From Verrucomicrobiota bacterium (GTDB taxonomy: Bacteria; Verrucomicrobiota; Verrucomicrobiia; Limisphaerales; UBA9464), in NCBI GenBank assembly GCA_016871615.1, contig VHCX01000023.1:1-50235 (forward strand): a DNA stretch of 50,235 nt, written 5' to 3'. Positions 17,470-25,778 of this stretch are shown piece after piece. Each line of letters starts with the position of its first letter. Positions within the stretch are counted from its first letter, which is position 1. The notes beneath the pieces are model-generated. The model made no database searches, was not told the origin of the DNA, and saw nothing but the letters and a program-made list of their open reading frames with translations. The position numbers were made by a program, and so were the translations under genes.

Positions 17470-20400
17470 TCACCGCGTGCGTTGGGCCGCGAGCACCGGA
17501 AGGAGCGCCAGGAACTCCGCCTCCACCGCCGCAAGCAGGTCCCGGGGGGCCTCCTCCCAGCGTCCGGAGGCCGCCTCGGTTTCGAGCCGTCCCGCCGCAA
17601 CGCCCAGGCGGCGCGCGCCCAGGTTGTTGGCGCTGCCCTTGAGCGTGTGGGCGGCCACCCGGAGGGCGGATGCGTCCCGGCGGCCCGCCGCGTCGCGGGC
17701 CTCGCGGATCCGCTCCGGGGTGTCCCGCAGGAACAGGTCGACGACCTCGGCGAGGGGGTCGGGCTCGCCCTCGAAGCGCAGCGTGCGCAGGGAATCGAGC
17801 AGCGAAGGGTCGAGCACCTCCGGCGGCGCGGCGGCATCCGGCCCGGTGGCGGGGGTCCCGGCGGGCGGGACGACCGGCACCGTGGACGGGGCGCCGATGG
17901 CCCGGGCCAGCACCCCGGGCAGCTGGTCGAGGTCCAGCGGTTTGGTGAGGAACTCGTCCATGCCCGCCGCCAGGCATTTCTCGCGGTCCCCGGCCATCGC
18001 GTTGGCGGTCAGGGCAATCAGGAAGGCCGGTGGACGCCGGCCGTATTTCCGGTCGGCCTCGAGACGGCGGATCTCGCGGGCCGTCTCGTAGCCGTCGAGC
18101 TCGGGCATCTGGCAGTCGAGGAACACCGCGTCGAAGGCCTGGCGGCCGAGGGTCTCGAGCGTCTCGCGGCCGTTGGAGGCCACCGCCACCGAATGGCCCA
18201 GCCGGCGGAGCTGGGTGACGGCGAGCTTCTGGTTCACGAGGTTGTCCTCGGCCAGGAGCAGTCGAAGGGTCCGCCCGGCGGACGGGGCGGCGGACGGGAG
18301 ACCGCCGCCGACCTGGGCGGTGGTCCCCAGCAGGCTCTCGCCCGCCGCCAGCGCCCGGAGCGCCTCGCGCAGGCGCGACTGCTTGAACGGCTTGATGAGG
18401 TGTCCGGCGATGCCGACGGTGCGCAGGAGGTTCGGGTCCGGGCGCTGCGAGACCGCGGCCACCAACACGATGCGGACGGCGGCGATGGCCCCGATGGTGT
18501 GTACTTCGTGGGCGACGGTCAGTCCGTCCATGTCCGGAAGTTGCAGGCCGATGAACGCGGCGTCGAAGGGGTGCCCGCTCTCGGCACCCCGGCGCATCGC
18601 CTCCAGCGCCTCGGCCGCCGTGCCGACCGGGGTGGCCTGCGCCCCGCAGCGGGACATCTCGTGCACGAAGCATTCCCGCGTTGCGGCGTGGTCCTCGGCG
18701 ATCAGCAGCCGCAGCGGCAGGGGCGGTGGCGCGGCCGCCGGAGGGGCCAGGACCTCGAAACGCGCGGTTATGGTGAAGGTGGAGCCGCGCCCGGGCTCGC
18801 TCGACACCGCGATGTCGCCACCCATGCGTCGGGCCAGTTCGCGGGAGATCGAAAGCCCGAGGCCCGTGCCGCCGAACCGGCGGGTGGTCGACCCGTCGGC
18901 CTGGGTGAACTCCTGGAAGATGCGCCCGAGGGCGGCCGGCTCGATGCCGATGCCCGTGTCGCGCACCCGGCAGGCGATGCGGCACTGCCCGTCCTCGATC
19001 CCGAGCACCTCGATCTCCACGGCGACCTCGCCCCGCTGGGTGAACTTGATGGCGTTGCCGAGCAGGTTGGTGACCACCTGCCGGATGCGCCCGGGATCGC
19101 CGCGAAGCAGGGCCGGCAGCCCATGGTCGATGCGGGTGGACACCTCCACGCCCTTGGCCTGCGCGATCTCGGCCAGCAGCTCGACGGTCTCCTCGACGAG
19201 GGGGCGCAGGTCGAACTCGATGCTCTCGAAGGCCAGCTTGCCGCTCTCGATCTTGGAGAAGTCGAGGATGTCGTTGAGCACCTTGAGCAAATTCTGCGCG
19301 CTGTGGAGCAAGGTGCCCGCGTACTCGCGCTGCTCCGCCGTGAGCGGGGTGTCCAGGAGGAGTCGCGCGAAACCGATGATGCCGTTCATCGGCGTGCGGA
19401 TCTCGTGGGAGGTGTTCGCGAGGAACTGGGACTTGGCGCGGGCCGACTCGAGGGCCACGTCCCGCGCCGCGGCAAGGGCGGCATTGGCCTCGTTGAGGTC
19501 CCGCTCTGCCCGCTTGCGGGCGGTGATGTCCTCGACGGTGCCCTCGTAGTAGAGCAGCCGCCCGGTGGCCGGGTCCCTCACGGCGCGGGCGTTCTCGCTG
19601 ATCCAGATCTTGCGGCCGTCCTTGCGGTACACCTCGCTGTCGAAGTGGTCGATCTTGTCGTTGCGCGCGAGCAGCTCCTCGAAGCGGTCACGCTGGCGCG
19701 GATCGACGTAGAGCTGGTGCTCGATGTCGGTGCGGCTGGCGAGCAGCTCGTCGACCGTGTCGAAGCCGTACATCTTGGCCAGCGCGAGGTTGGCGTCGAG
19801 GTAGCGTCCGTCGGGCGTCGTCTGGAAGATGCCGTCGACGGCGTTCTGCACGAGGCCGCGGTAGTTGGCCTCGGTGCGCTCGAGCTGTTCCTGGGCCGAC
19901 TGCAGCTCGGTGACGTCGCGGGAGATGCCGAAGGTGCCGATGATGTCGCCCCCGGGCGAACGCAGCGGCATCTTGCTCGTGAGGGCCCAGCGGACGCGCC
20001 CGTCCTTCAGGTTCTCGCGCTCGAGGCGGCCGAGGATGGGGCGTCCGGTGCGGAGGATGGACAGCTCGTCGGCGCGGGCTGGGTCGGCGTATTCCCGCTC
20101 GAAGAGGTCGTGGTCGGTGCGCCCGATCAGCTCGGACGGATCCAGCAGCCCGACCCGCTCGGCGAGGGCGCGGCTGGCCCGCGTGATGCGGGAGGCGGCA
20201 TCCTTGAAGTAGATCGCGTCCGGGGCGTGCTCGAGCAGCGAGTGCAGCAGGTCGCGCTCGTGGGCGAGCTGCTCCTCGAAGCGCTTCTCCTGGGTTACCT
20301 CCCAGAAGCTGCCTTGGATGCCCACCGGCTGCCCGCCGGCGTCCAGCAGCAGGGTCTTGATGACGTGGAACCAGTGCCGCTGGCCGTCCGGCGTGACGTT

Positions 20401-21102
20401 CACCTCGGTCTTCTCGATCGGGAGGCCGTCGTCGATTACCCGGCGGTCGTCCTCGACGTATCTTCGCGCCAGGTCCTCCGGGAAGAGGTCGAAGTCGGTG
20501 ACCCCGATCAGCTGTTCGCGGCTTCGCTGCAGCGTCCGGCAGAAGGCGCCATTGACGAAGGTGAACCGGCCGTTGAGGTCCTTGCGGAAGATGTTCTGAG
20601 GCAGCGATTCGACGAGCGCCTGGAAGTAGGCCTCGTTGTCCTTGAGGCGGTTCTCGGCCTTCCGGTGCTGCTCGGTCGTGGTGGCGAGGTCGCTGGCCTG
20701 ACGGCCCAGCTCGAGATGCACCATGACCTGGCGGGCGATGGTCTGCAGTCCGGCGCGCTGGGACGGGTTCAACCGACGGGGCGAGCGGTCGACCACCGCG
20801 ATGAGCCCGACGAGGTCGCCCCGGGTGCGTCGGGCCGGCAGGCAGGACAGCCACCGCCACCCCTCCGGCAGAGGGGCCTGGGAGTCGCGCAGCTCGGTCC
20901 AGTCATGGATCCCGGCGGCGAGCCCGGCCACCACCGGCAGCACGGCTTCGACGAACTCCGGCGGGCACCCGGCCAGCCCGGCGGGCGTCCATCCGCCGGC
21001 GTCGGCGACGAGCACCAGGGCCGCCGGCGCGAAGCCGACCTGCGCCGCGAGGTTCGCCAGGTCGTCCAATGGGCCACCGGGCCGGAGCGCGGTGTTGTTC
21101 AT
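17470..21102 (-). CDS. Hybrid sensor histidine kinase (GAF-PAS3-HisKA-HATPase-REC-REC-Hpt)
   Basis: A 1210-residue cytoplasmic phosphorelay kinase with no transmembrane segment. Order: a GAF-like domain (about 10-132); PAS 1 (157-275, FRKDLNGRFTFVN); PAS 2 (285-400, DAIYFKDAASRITRAS); PAS 3 (410-530, GIFQTTPDGRYLDAN); HisKA with SHEIRTPMNG, His566; HATPase_c (about 665-785, N-box NLLGNAIKF, DTGIGI, GGTGLGLSIS); receiver 1 (797-920); receiver 2 (945-1068, Asp996 in FLDCQMPELDG); and Hpt (about 1115-1205, His1152 in AHTLKGSANN). Receiver 1 reads AFIGLQLPDMDG, with Gly852 where the phospho-acceptor Asp should be. ATG 21102 was chosen; GTG 21123 is in frame. No separate output regulator is adjacent, so the partner is unknown. 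Confidence 0.94.
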   Translation of the reverse strand: MNNTALRPGGPLDDLANLAAQVGFAPAALVLVADAGGWTPAGLAGCPPEFVEAVLPVVAGLAAGIHDWTELRDSQAPLPEGWRWLSCLPARRTRGDLVGLIAVVDRSPRRLNPSQRAGLQTIARQVMVHLELGRQASDLATTTEQHRKAENRLKDNEAYFQALVESLPQNIFRKDLNGRFTFVNGAFCRTLQRSREQLIGVTDFDLFPEDLARRYVEDDRRVIDDGLPIEKTEVNVTPDGQRHWFHVIKTLLLDAGGQPVGIQGSFWEVTQEKRFEEQLAHERDLLHSLLEHAPDAIYFKDAASRITRASRALAERVGLLDPSELIGRTDHDLFEREYADPARADELSILRTGRPILGRLERENLKDGRVRWALTSKMPLRSPGGDIIGTFGISRDVTELQSAQEQLERTEANYRGLVQNAVDGIFQTTPDGRYLDANLALAKMYGFDTVDELLASRTDIEHQLYVDPRQRDRFEELLARNDKIDHFDSEVYRKDGRKIWISENARAVRDPATGRLLYYEGTVEDITARKRAERDLNEANAALAAARDVALESARAKSQFLANTSHEIRTPMNGIIGFARLLLDTPLTAEQREYAGTLLHSAQNLLKVLNDILDFSKIESGKLAFESIEFDLRPLVEETVELLAEIAQAKGVEVSTRIDHGLPALLRGDPGRIRQVVTNLLGNAIKFTQRGEVAVEIEVLGIEDGQCRIACRVRDTGIGIEPAALGRIFQEFTQADGSTTRRFGGTGLGLSISRELARRMGGDIAVSSEPGRGSTFTITARFEVLAPPAAAPPPLPLRLLIAEDHAATRECFVHEMSRCGAQATPVGTAAEALEAMRRGAESGHPFDAAFIGLQLPDMDGLTVAHEVHTIGAIAAVRIVLVAAVSQRPDPNLLRTVGIAGHLIKPFKQSRLREALRALAAGESLLGTTAQVGGGLPSAAPSAGRTLRLLLAEDNLVNQKLAVTQLRRLGHSVAVASNGRETLETLGRQAFDAVFLDCQMPELDGYETAREIRRLEADRKYGRRPPAFLIALTANAMAGDREKCLAAGMDEFLTKPLDLDQLPGVLARAIGAPSTVPVVPPAGTPATGPDAAAPPEVLDPSLLDSLRTLRFEGEPDPLAEVVDLFLRDTPERIREARDAAGRRDASALRVAAHTLKGSANNLGARRLGVAAGRLETEAASGRWEEAPRDLLAAVEAEFLALLPVLAAQRTR

Positions 21103-21162
21103 GGCGGTGGAGCCTACAGCCACGTTGGCCGGTTGGACATCCGGAAAGCCGGTGGCTGCCGG

Positions 21163-23304
21163 TCAGCAGGGCAGGGGAAAGCGCGCGGTCAGCGCCTTCA
21201 CCCGGTCACGCACCTTCGCCGCCGTGGCCGGGTTGGCGATGTCGAGGAGCACCTCGCTGATCATGTCGGCGATGGCCAGCATCTCGGGCTCGTGCATGCC
21301 GCGGGTCGTGACCGCGGGAGTGCCGAGGCGCACACCGCTGCCCTCGAAGGGCGAGCGGGTCTCGAAGGGTATGGTGTTCTTGTTGGTCGTGATGCCGGCC
21401 ACGTCGAGGGCCAGTTGGCATTGCTTGCCTGTCAGCCCGCGCGCGCCCACGTCGACGAGCATCAGGTGGTTCTCGGTGCCGCCGCTCACGATGCGGAAGC
21501 CGTTGCGCTTCATACCGTCACACAGGGCCGCCGCGTTCCGGACGATCTGCTGCTGGTAGGCTTGGAAGCCGGGCTGGAGCGCCTCGTGGAAGCACACCGC
21601 CTTGGCCGCGATGACATGCATCAAGGGACCGCCCTGGATGCCTGGGAAGACCTGCGAGTCGATGGCCTTGGCGTGCTGGGAGCGGCACAGGATGAGTCCG
21701 CCCCGGGGGCCGCGCAGGGTCTTGTGGGTGGTGGTGGTGACGAAATCGGCATGGGGCACCGGGCTGGGGTGAACCCCGGCGGCGACGAGTCCGGCGATGT
21801 GCGCGATGTCGGCCAGGAGCATCGCGCCCACCTCACGGGCGATCTCGCCCATGCGCTGGAAGTCGATCCTGCGGGAATAGGCCGAGGCCCCGACGGTGAT
21901 CATCTTTGGTCGGTGCTCCCGGGCCATGCGCGCGAGCTGGTCGTAGTCGAGCAGCTCGCTGTCCTTGTCGACGCCGTAGTGGACGATCTCGAAGAACTTG
22001 CCGGAGAAATTGGCCTTGTTGCCATGGGTCAGGTGGCCGCCGTGGCTGAGGTCCATGGTCAGCAGCTTGTCGCCCGGCTTCAGCATGCTGAAGTAGATGG
22101 CCATGTTGGCCCCGGAGCCACTGTGGGGCTGCACGTTGGCATGCTCGGCGCCGAAGAGCTGCCTGGCGCGGTCGATGGCCAGCTGCTCGGCCTCGTCCAC
22201 GTATTCGCAGCCGCCGTACCAGCGCTTGCCCGGATATCCCTCGGCATACTTGTTTGTCAGCACGCTGCCCTGGACCTCCATGACGGCCGGGCTGGTGAAG
22301 TTCTCGCTGGCGATCAGCTCGATGTTCTCGATCTGGCGCAAACGTTCGTGGCGGATGATCTCGGCGATGCGGGGGTCGACGGTGGCGATGGATTGGGACA
22401 TGTCGGGTTCGATCTTGTTCACGCGGCGCTCGTGGCGGCCGCCTTCGAAGGGGGTGCGCAGGAAGGCCTCGACGATCTGGAGGGCCGAGTCCGTGGAGAC
22501 GAACCTGGCCCCGAGGCACAGCACGTTAGCGTCGTTGTGCTGACGGGCAAGGACCGCGCCTTCGACCGTGTGGACCAGCGCCGCACGGATGCCCGGCACC
22601 TTGTTGGCGGCGATGCTCACGCCGACCCCGGTCGAGCAGACCAGGATCCCGAGGTCGGCCTCCCCGGCGGCCACCTTGCGGGCGACGTCTCGGGCGTGGT
22701 CGGGGTAGTCGGTCGACTCGGTCCCGTGGGCGCCCTGGTCGCTCAGGTGCACGCCCCACCGGTAGAGGACCTGGGACAGGGTGGTCTTGAGCGGGTATCC
22801 GGCGTGGTCGCAACCGATGGCCACGGCGAGGGTGGGCCGACCGGTGCCGCCCTCCCGGACGAACCGGACGGCCGCGTCGACGGCCCGGCGGATCTGGTCG
22901 CGGCACTCCACATATCCCTCGAGCGGACCGCCGATCGGGTCATGGATGTCGAGTTCGAGGTCGGCCACGTCGTCCTCCATCTCGCGGAGCACGAAGAGCT
23001 TCTCGGCCGCCTCCGGATAGAGGCTTGCGATGCCCTCGGCATGCCCCCGGGTCAATCCGAAGATGTAGTCGGCCTCCTGCACCAGCCGCCCGGTCAGCAT
23101 CTGCGCCCGGTGGCCGGAGATGTCGAGACCCAGGGACCGGAGGGCGGTGACGGAATGGGCGCTGACCGGTTGCCCATTCAACGCCCCGATGCCCGCCGAG
23201 ACCACCTTCCAGTCCGCCGAGTCGCCCAGGGCCTTCCTCGCCAGGGCGGCGGCCATGGGGCTTCGGCAGGTGTTGCCGGTGCAGACGAACAGCAGGGTCT
23301 TCAT
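21163..23304 (-). CDS. glyA: Trifunctional fusion: LMW-PTP/arginine phosphatase, ribose-5-phosphate isomerase B, serine hydroxymethyltransferase
   Basis: One 713-residue frame holds three complete enzymes. Residues 1-150 are a low-molecular-weight phosphatase: the P-loop CTGNTCRSP (Cys8, Arg14) with Thr12, as in the protein-arginine phosphatase YwlE, and the general acid Asp122 in HDPIGG. Residues 160-298 are Rpi[12 protein letters not shown], catalytic Cys223 in [15 protein letters not shown], His256 in [14 protein letters not shown], ending [13 protein letters not shown]. Residues 302-713 are PLP-dependent SHMT (glycine/serine and one-carbon metabolism): [21 protein letters not shown], Lys528 in [14 protein letters not shown]. 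No stop separates them. The SHMT part has an internal ATG at 22401 without an evident Shine-Dalgarno; the RpiB part has only an internal GTG at 22824. A separately initiated SHMT cannot be excluded. Confidence 0.9.
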   Translation of the reverse strand: MKTLLFVCTGNTCRSPMAAALARKALGDSADWKVVSAGIGALNGQPVSAHSVTALRSLGLDISGHRAQMLTGRLVQEADYIFGLTRGHAEGIASLYPEAAEKLFVLREMEDDVADLELDIHDPIGGPLEGYVECRDQIRRAVDAAVRFVREGGTGRPTLAVAIGCDHAGYPLKTTLSQVLYRWGVHLSDQGAHGTESTDYPDHARDVARKVAAGEADLGILVCSTGVGVSIAANKVPGIRAALVHTVEGAVLARQHNDANVLCLGARFVSTDSALQIVEAFLRTPFEGGRHERRVNKIEPDMSQSIATVDPRIAEIIRHERLRQIENIELIASENFTSPAVMEVQGSVLTNKYAEGYPGKRWYGGCEYVDEAEQLAIDRARQLFGAEHANVQPHSGSGANMAIYFSMLKPGDKLLTMDLSHGGHLTHGNKANFSGKFFEIVHYGVDKDSELLDYDQLARMAREHRPKMITVGASAYSRRIDFQRMGEIAREVGAMLLADIAHIAGLVAAGVHPSPVPHADFVTTTTHKTLRGPRGGLILCRSQHAKAIDSQVFPGIQGGPLMHVIAAKAVCFHEALQPGFQAYQQQIVRNAAALCDGMKRNGFRIVSGGTENHLMLVDVGARGLTGKQCQLALDVAGITTNKNTIPFETRSPFEGSGVRLGTPAVTTRGMHEPEMLAIADMISEVLLDIANPATAAKVRDRVKALTARFPLPC

Positions 23305-23392
23305 TCGTGGGGACGATGAACTGAGGAAAGGTGGGGCTTCGTGAAGTCCGGTCAACGCTGATGTCTCCCGGAGGCAAAACCCGGATCGGAGA

Positions 23393-23410
23393 CGCCGTCC
23401 GGTGACGGCG
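23393..23410 (-). terminator. Possible hairpin after lepB
   Basis: A 7 bp stem with the 4-base loop CGGT on the plus strand (23393-23399 pairing with 23404-23410) lies between the lepB stop and the phosphatase-RpiB-GlyA gene. Read on the minus strand, a short T run comes only about ten bases later. It may be a weak terminator or attenuator, or a chance GC-rich hairpin. Confidence 0.3.
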
Positions 23411-23448
23411 GGAACCGGACCCTGGGGGGAGCGGAACCGGTGGCGGGG

Positions 23449-24849
23449 TCAGTGCTGGCTCCAGCCCCAGCGCCGGCTCAGGGGCCAGAACACCCAGCCG
23501 GACTTGCCCACGATGCGCTCCTGAGGGAAGTCGGGCACCGGCCACATGCGCGAGTCGGAGCTGTTCATGGTGTTGTCCCCGAAGCACAGGACATGGCCGG
23601 GGCGCACGGTCACCTGGGCCTTGGCGTCGGGGAAGTTGGGCACGGCCATCGTGCGCCGGGTGTCGAAGTCGCGAAGGTTGCCGTCCAGACGCGTCTTCGG
23701 GGACGCGCCTGCGGACGGCCCCTGGGTGAAGCGCCGCCATACCAGGGCCTTCTCCTCGGCGAATTCACGCAACTGCTGCGCGGCTCCGGGCTCGCGGCTG
23801 CGCATCAGCGAGAACTCGGTCTCGTGGGTCGCGAACCACTGCCCCTCGACGAAGCCGAGGCCGTTGACGTGGCCGGAATAGACGCTCGAGGCGGGATGGC
23901 GCGATGGATCGAATCCGTACACGTCCGCGAAACCCGGCGTGGAGGCGTCCAAGCGCGTTCCGTCGATGACCGCGTGCCGGTCGTCGCCGATGCGCACGGT
24001 CTCGCCGCCAAGACCCACCAGGCGCTTGATGTAGTGGGTGTTGGGCGTCATCCCGGGATGCTGCATCGACTTGAAGACCACCGTGTCGCCGCGCCGGGGG
24101 TTGCGGAAATTGTAGGTGATGCGGTCGACCATCAGGCGGTCGCCGGACTTGACCCGGCATCGGATGATCGGCTCGCCCCGTTTGAACTCCCGTTGGGGCA
24201 TGAATCCGTGGTCGTTGACCAGGCCCATGTGGCGCAGGAAGTCGCTGGTGGTCTCGCTCATCGAGGTGCCAAGGGTGTAGGTCACCGGACCGACCTCGAG
24301 GTCGAAGGTCTTGCGCACCGCCCCGAGCAGGCCATTCGACGAGGCCGAGGGCGACACGCCGCCCAGTTCCCCGTCCTGCTGGGCGACGACCTCGTAGTAA
24401 TGATGGCCGAAAAGGGCCCACTCGACGGCCTGGACGGCCAGGTTGGGCACCGAACCACCGTTGTGCCGCAGGTCCTCGCAAGTGATGCCGTTGAAGGTAG
24501 GCTGCGCCGACCCGGTGGGGATGGCCATCGGCTGGAAGAAGAACTGCCGGAAGGCGAACAGCACGATGCCCATGGTCAGCAGCCCCTCGACGTTCTCCCG
24601 CAGCGAGGCGTGCGGGTAGGCCAGGAGCGAGGTCTGGGCGGTGGCCTCCACCCGTGTCATCGCCGCGGCGACCTCCTCGCGGGTGCCGGTCCGGCGGGTC
24701 GACTCGAGGTCGGTGATGGCGTGCTTCAGTTCGGAGATCCGCTCCGGTTTCAACAGGTCGCGCTGGTGGTCGAGGATCTTCCGGGCCTGGTCGGACAGGT
24801 GGCCTGCGTCCCGGTAGACGCTCCAGAAGACGTGGCGGAAAAGTGACAT
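23449..24849 (-). CDS. lepB: Signal peptidase I with large insertion
   Basis: A 466-residue S26 family protease that cleaves Sec signal peptides at the outer face of the inner membrane. The N-terminal 85 residues are charged and helical, and one membrane segment is visible at about 88-108. The nucleophile box reads IPTGSAQPTF, putting Ser114 at the active site but with Ala where Met usually follows Ser. Lys275 in HYIKRLVGLGGETV is the general base, with RLMVDRITYNFRNPRRGDTVVF just before it. FGDNTMNSSDSR (about 423-434) is the C-terminal box. The Ser-Lys spacing is about 160 residues, roughly 100 more than in E. coli LepB, because of an insertion between boxes B and C. ATG 24849 was chosen; an in-frame start 13 codons upstream exists. 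It is divergent from the YmdB-like gene. Confidence 0.92.
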   Translation of the reverse strand: MSLFRHVFWSVYRDAGHLSDQARKILDHQRDLLKPERISELKHAITDLESTRRTGTREEVAAAMTRVEATAQTSLLAYPHASLRENVEGLLTMGIVLFAFRQFFFQPMAIPTGSAQPTFNGITCEDLRHNGGSVPNLAVQAVEWALFGHHYYEVVAQQDGELGGVSPSASSNGLLGAVRKTFDLEVGPVTYTLGTSMSETTSDFLRHMGLVNDHGFMPQREFKRGEPIIRCRVKSGDRLMVDRITYNFRNPRRGDTVVFKSMQHPGMTPNTHYIKRLVGLGGETVRIGDDRHAVIDGTRLDASTPGFADVYGFDPSRHPASSVYSGHVNGLGFVEGQWFATHETEFSLMRSREPGAAQQLREFAEEKALVWRRFTQGPSAGASPKTRLDGNLRDFDTRRTMAVPNFPDAKAQVTVRPGHVLCFGDNTMNSSDSRMWPVPDFPQERIVGKSGWVFWPLSRRWGWSQH

Positions 24850-24954
24850 GCGGCTGGGCTGGACGGTCCGGCAAAACGACCGGGTCATCCAGAGAAAAGC
24901 GGGCCGACCACACGGGGCTTCCTAGCGCGCCGGGAATCGGACAGGCTGGCGTCC

Positions 24955-25737
24955 GTGAGACTTCTGTTCCTGGGCGACATCGTGGGCGAGCCGGGGCGCC
25001 GGGCGGTCCGGCTGCTCCTGGAGGGCCTCGTGTTCCGCGAGGCCGTGGATTTCGTGGTTGCCAACGCCGAGAACAGCGCCGGTGGCAACGGCATCACCGT
25101 CGGGATCGCCGGCGAGCTGTTCAGCTACGGGGTGGACGTGATCACCACCGGGGACCATGTCTGGGACCAGAAGGAGACGGCCTCGTTCCTGACCACCGAG
25201 TCCCGGGTCCTCCGCCCGTCGAACTACCCGCCGGACGTCCCCGGCAACGGGGCCATCGTCTGGAACAAGCCGGGCCTGCCGCCGGTGGCCGTGCTCAACC
25301 TGCAGGGGCGGACCTTCATGCCCCCGCTCGAGAATCCGTTCCTGAGGGGCCAGGCGGAGGTGGCCCGTCTGCGGACCGCCACGCCGGTGATCTTCGTCGA
25401 CTTCCACGCCGAGGCCACCTCGGAGAAGATTGCCATGGGCCGGATGCTCGACGGGTTGGTGTCCGGGGTCGTCGGCACCCACACCCATGTGCAGACCGCC
25501 GACGAGCAGGTGCTGCCGGGGGGCACGGGCTACCTCACCGACGCGGGGTTCACCGGCCCGCACGACTCGGTGCTCGGCCGCATGGTGGAGCCGGTGCTGA
25601 GGCGTTTCCTGACCGGCCTGCCGCAGCGCTTCGAGGTGGCCCAGGAACGCATCCTGCTTCAGGGCGCCTTGCTGGACATCGACGAGGCCACGGGCCGGAC
25701 CCGGTCCATCACGCGGGTCTCGGAGCCCCTCCACTGA
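24955..25737 (+). CDS. YmdB-like metallophosphoesterase (TIGR00282 family)
   Basis: A 260-residue cytoplasmic dimetal phosphoesterase of the YmdB family; Bacillus YmdB hydrolyses cyclic nucleotides and influences developmental choices. The metal-binding blocks are all present: FLGDIVGEPGRR at residues 5-16, ANAENSAGGNGIT at about 38-50, TTGDHVWDQKE, VDFHAEATSEK, and the C-terminal GTHTHVQTADEQVLPGGTGY. Length matches the family. It starts with GTG at 24955, since the first residues form the first beta strand. It lies 41 bp upstream of xseA on the same strand and diverges from lepB. The substrate here is not known. Confidence 0.92.
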   Translation: MRLLFLGDIVGEPGRRAVRLLLEGLVFREAVDFVVANAENSAGGNGITVGIAGELFSYGVDVITTGDHVWDQKETASFLTTESRVLRPSNYPPDVPGNGAIVWNKPGLPPVAVLNLQGRTFMPPLENPFLRGQAEVARLRTATPVIFVDFHAEATSEKIAMGRMLDGLVSGVVGTHTHVQTADEQVLPGGTGYLTDAGFTGPHDSVLGRMVEPVLRRFLTGLPQRFEVAQERILLQGALLDIDEATGRTRSITRVSEPLH

Positions 25738-25778
25738 CCCTTCCGCCGCCGACCCGACACGCGTCCCCGACCTCATCG

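Noticed and set aside
22399-22401. Reading the SHMT part as a separate gene starting at this ATG
   Set aside because: Possible, but there is no visible Shine-Dalgarno, the frame is continuous with RpiB, and the RpiB part itself has no ATG. A fusion is the simpler reading; kept as a caveat.
17452-23319. A plus-strand open frame of 1955 codons opposite the hybrid kinase and the phosphatase-RpiB-GlyA gene
   Set aside because: It is antisense to two genes with full catalytic motifs. Its translation is a monotonous Gly/His/Arg/Val/Leu/Asp-rich sequence typical of the reverse frame of high-GC genes, with no domain.
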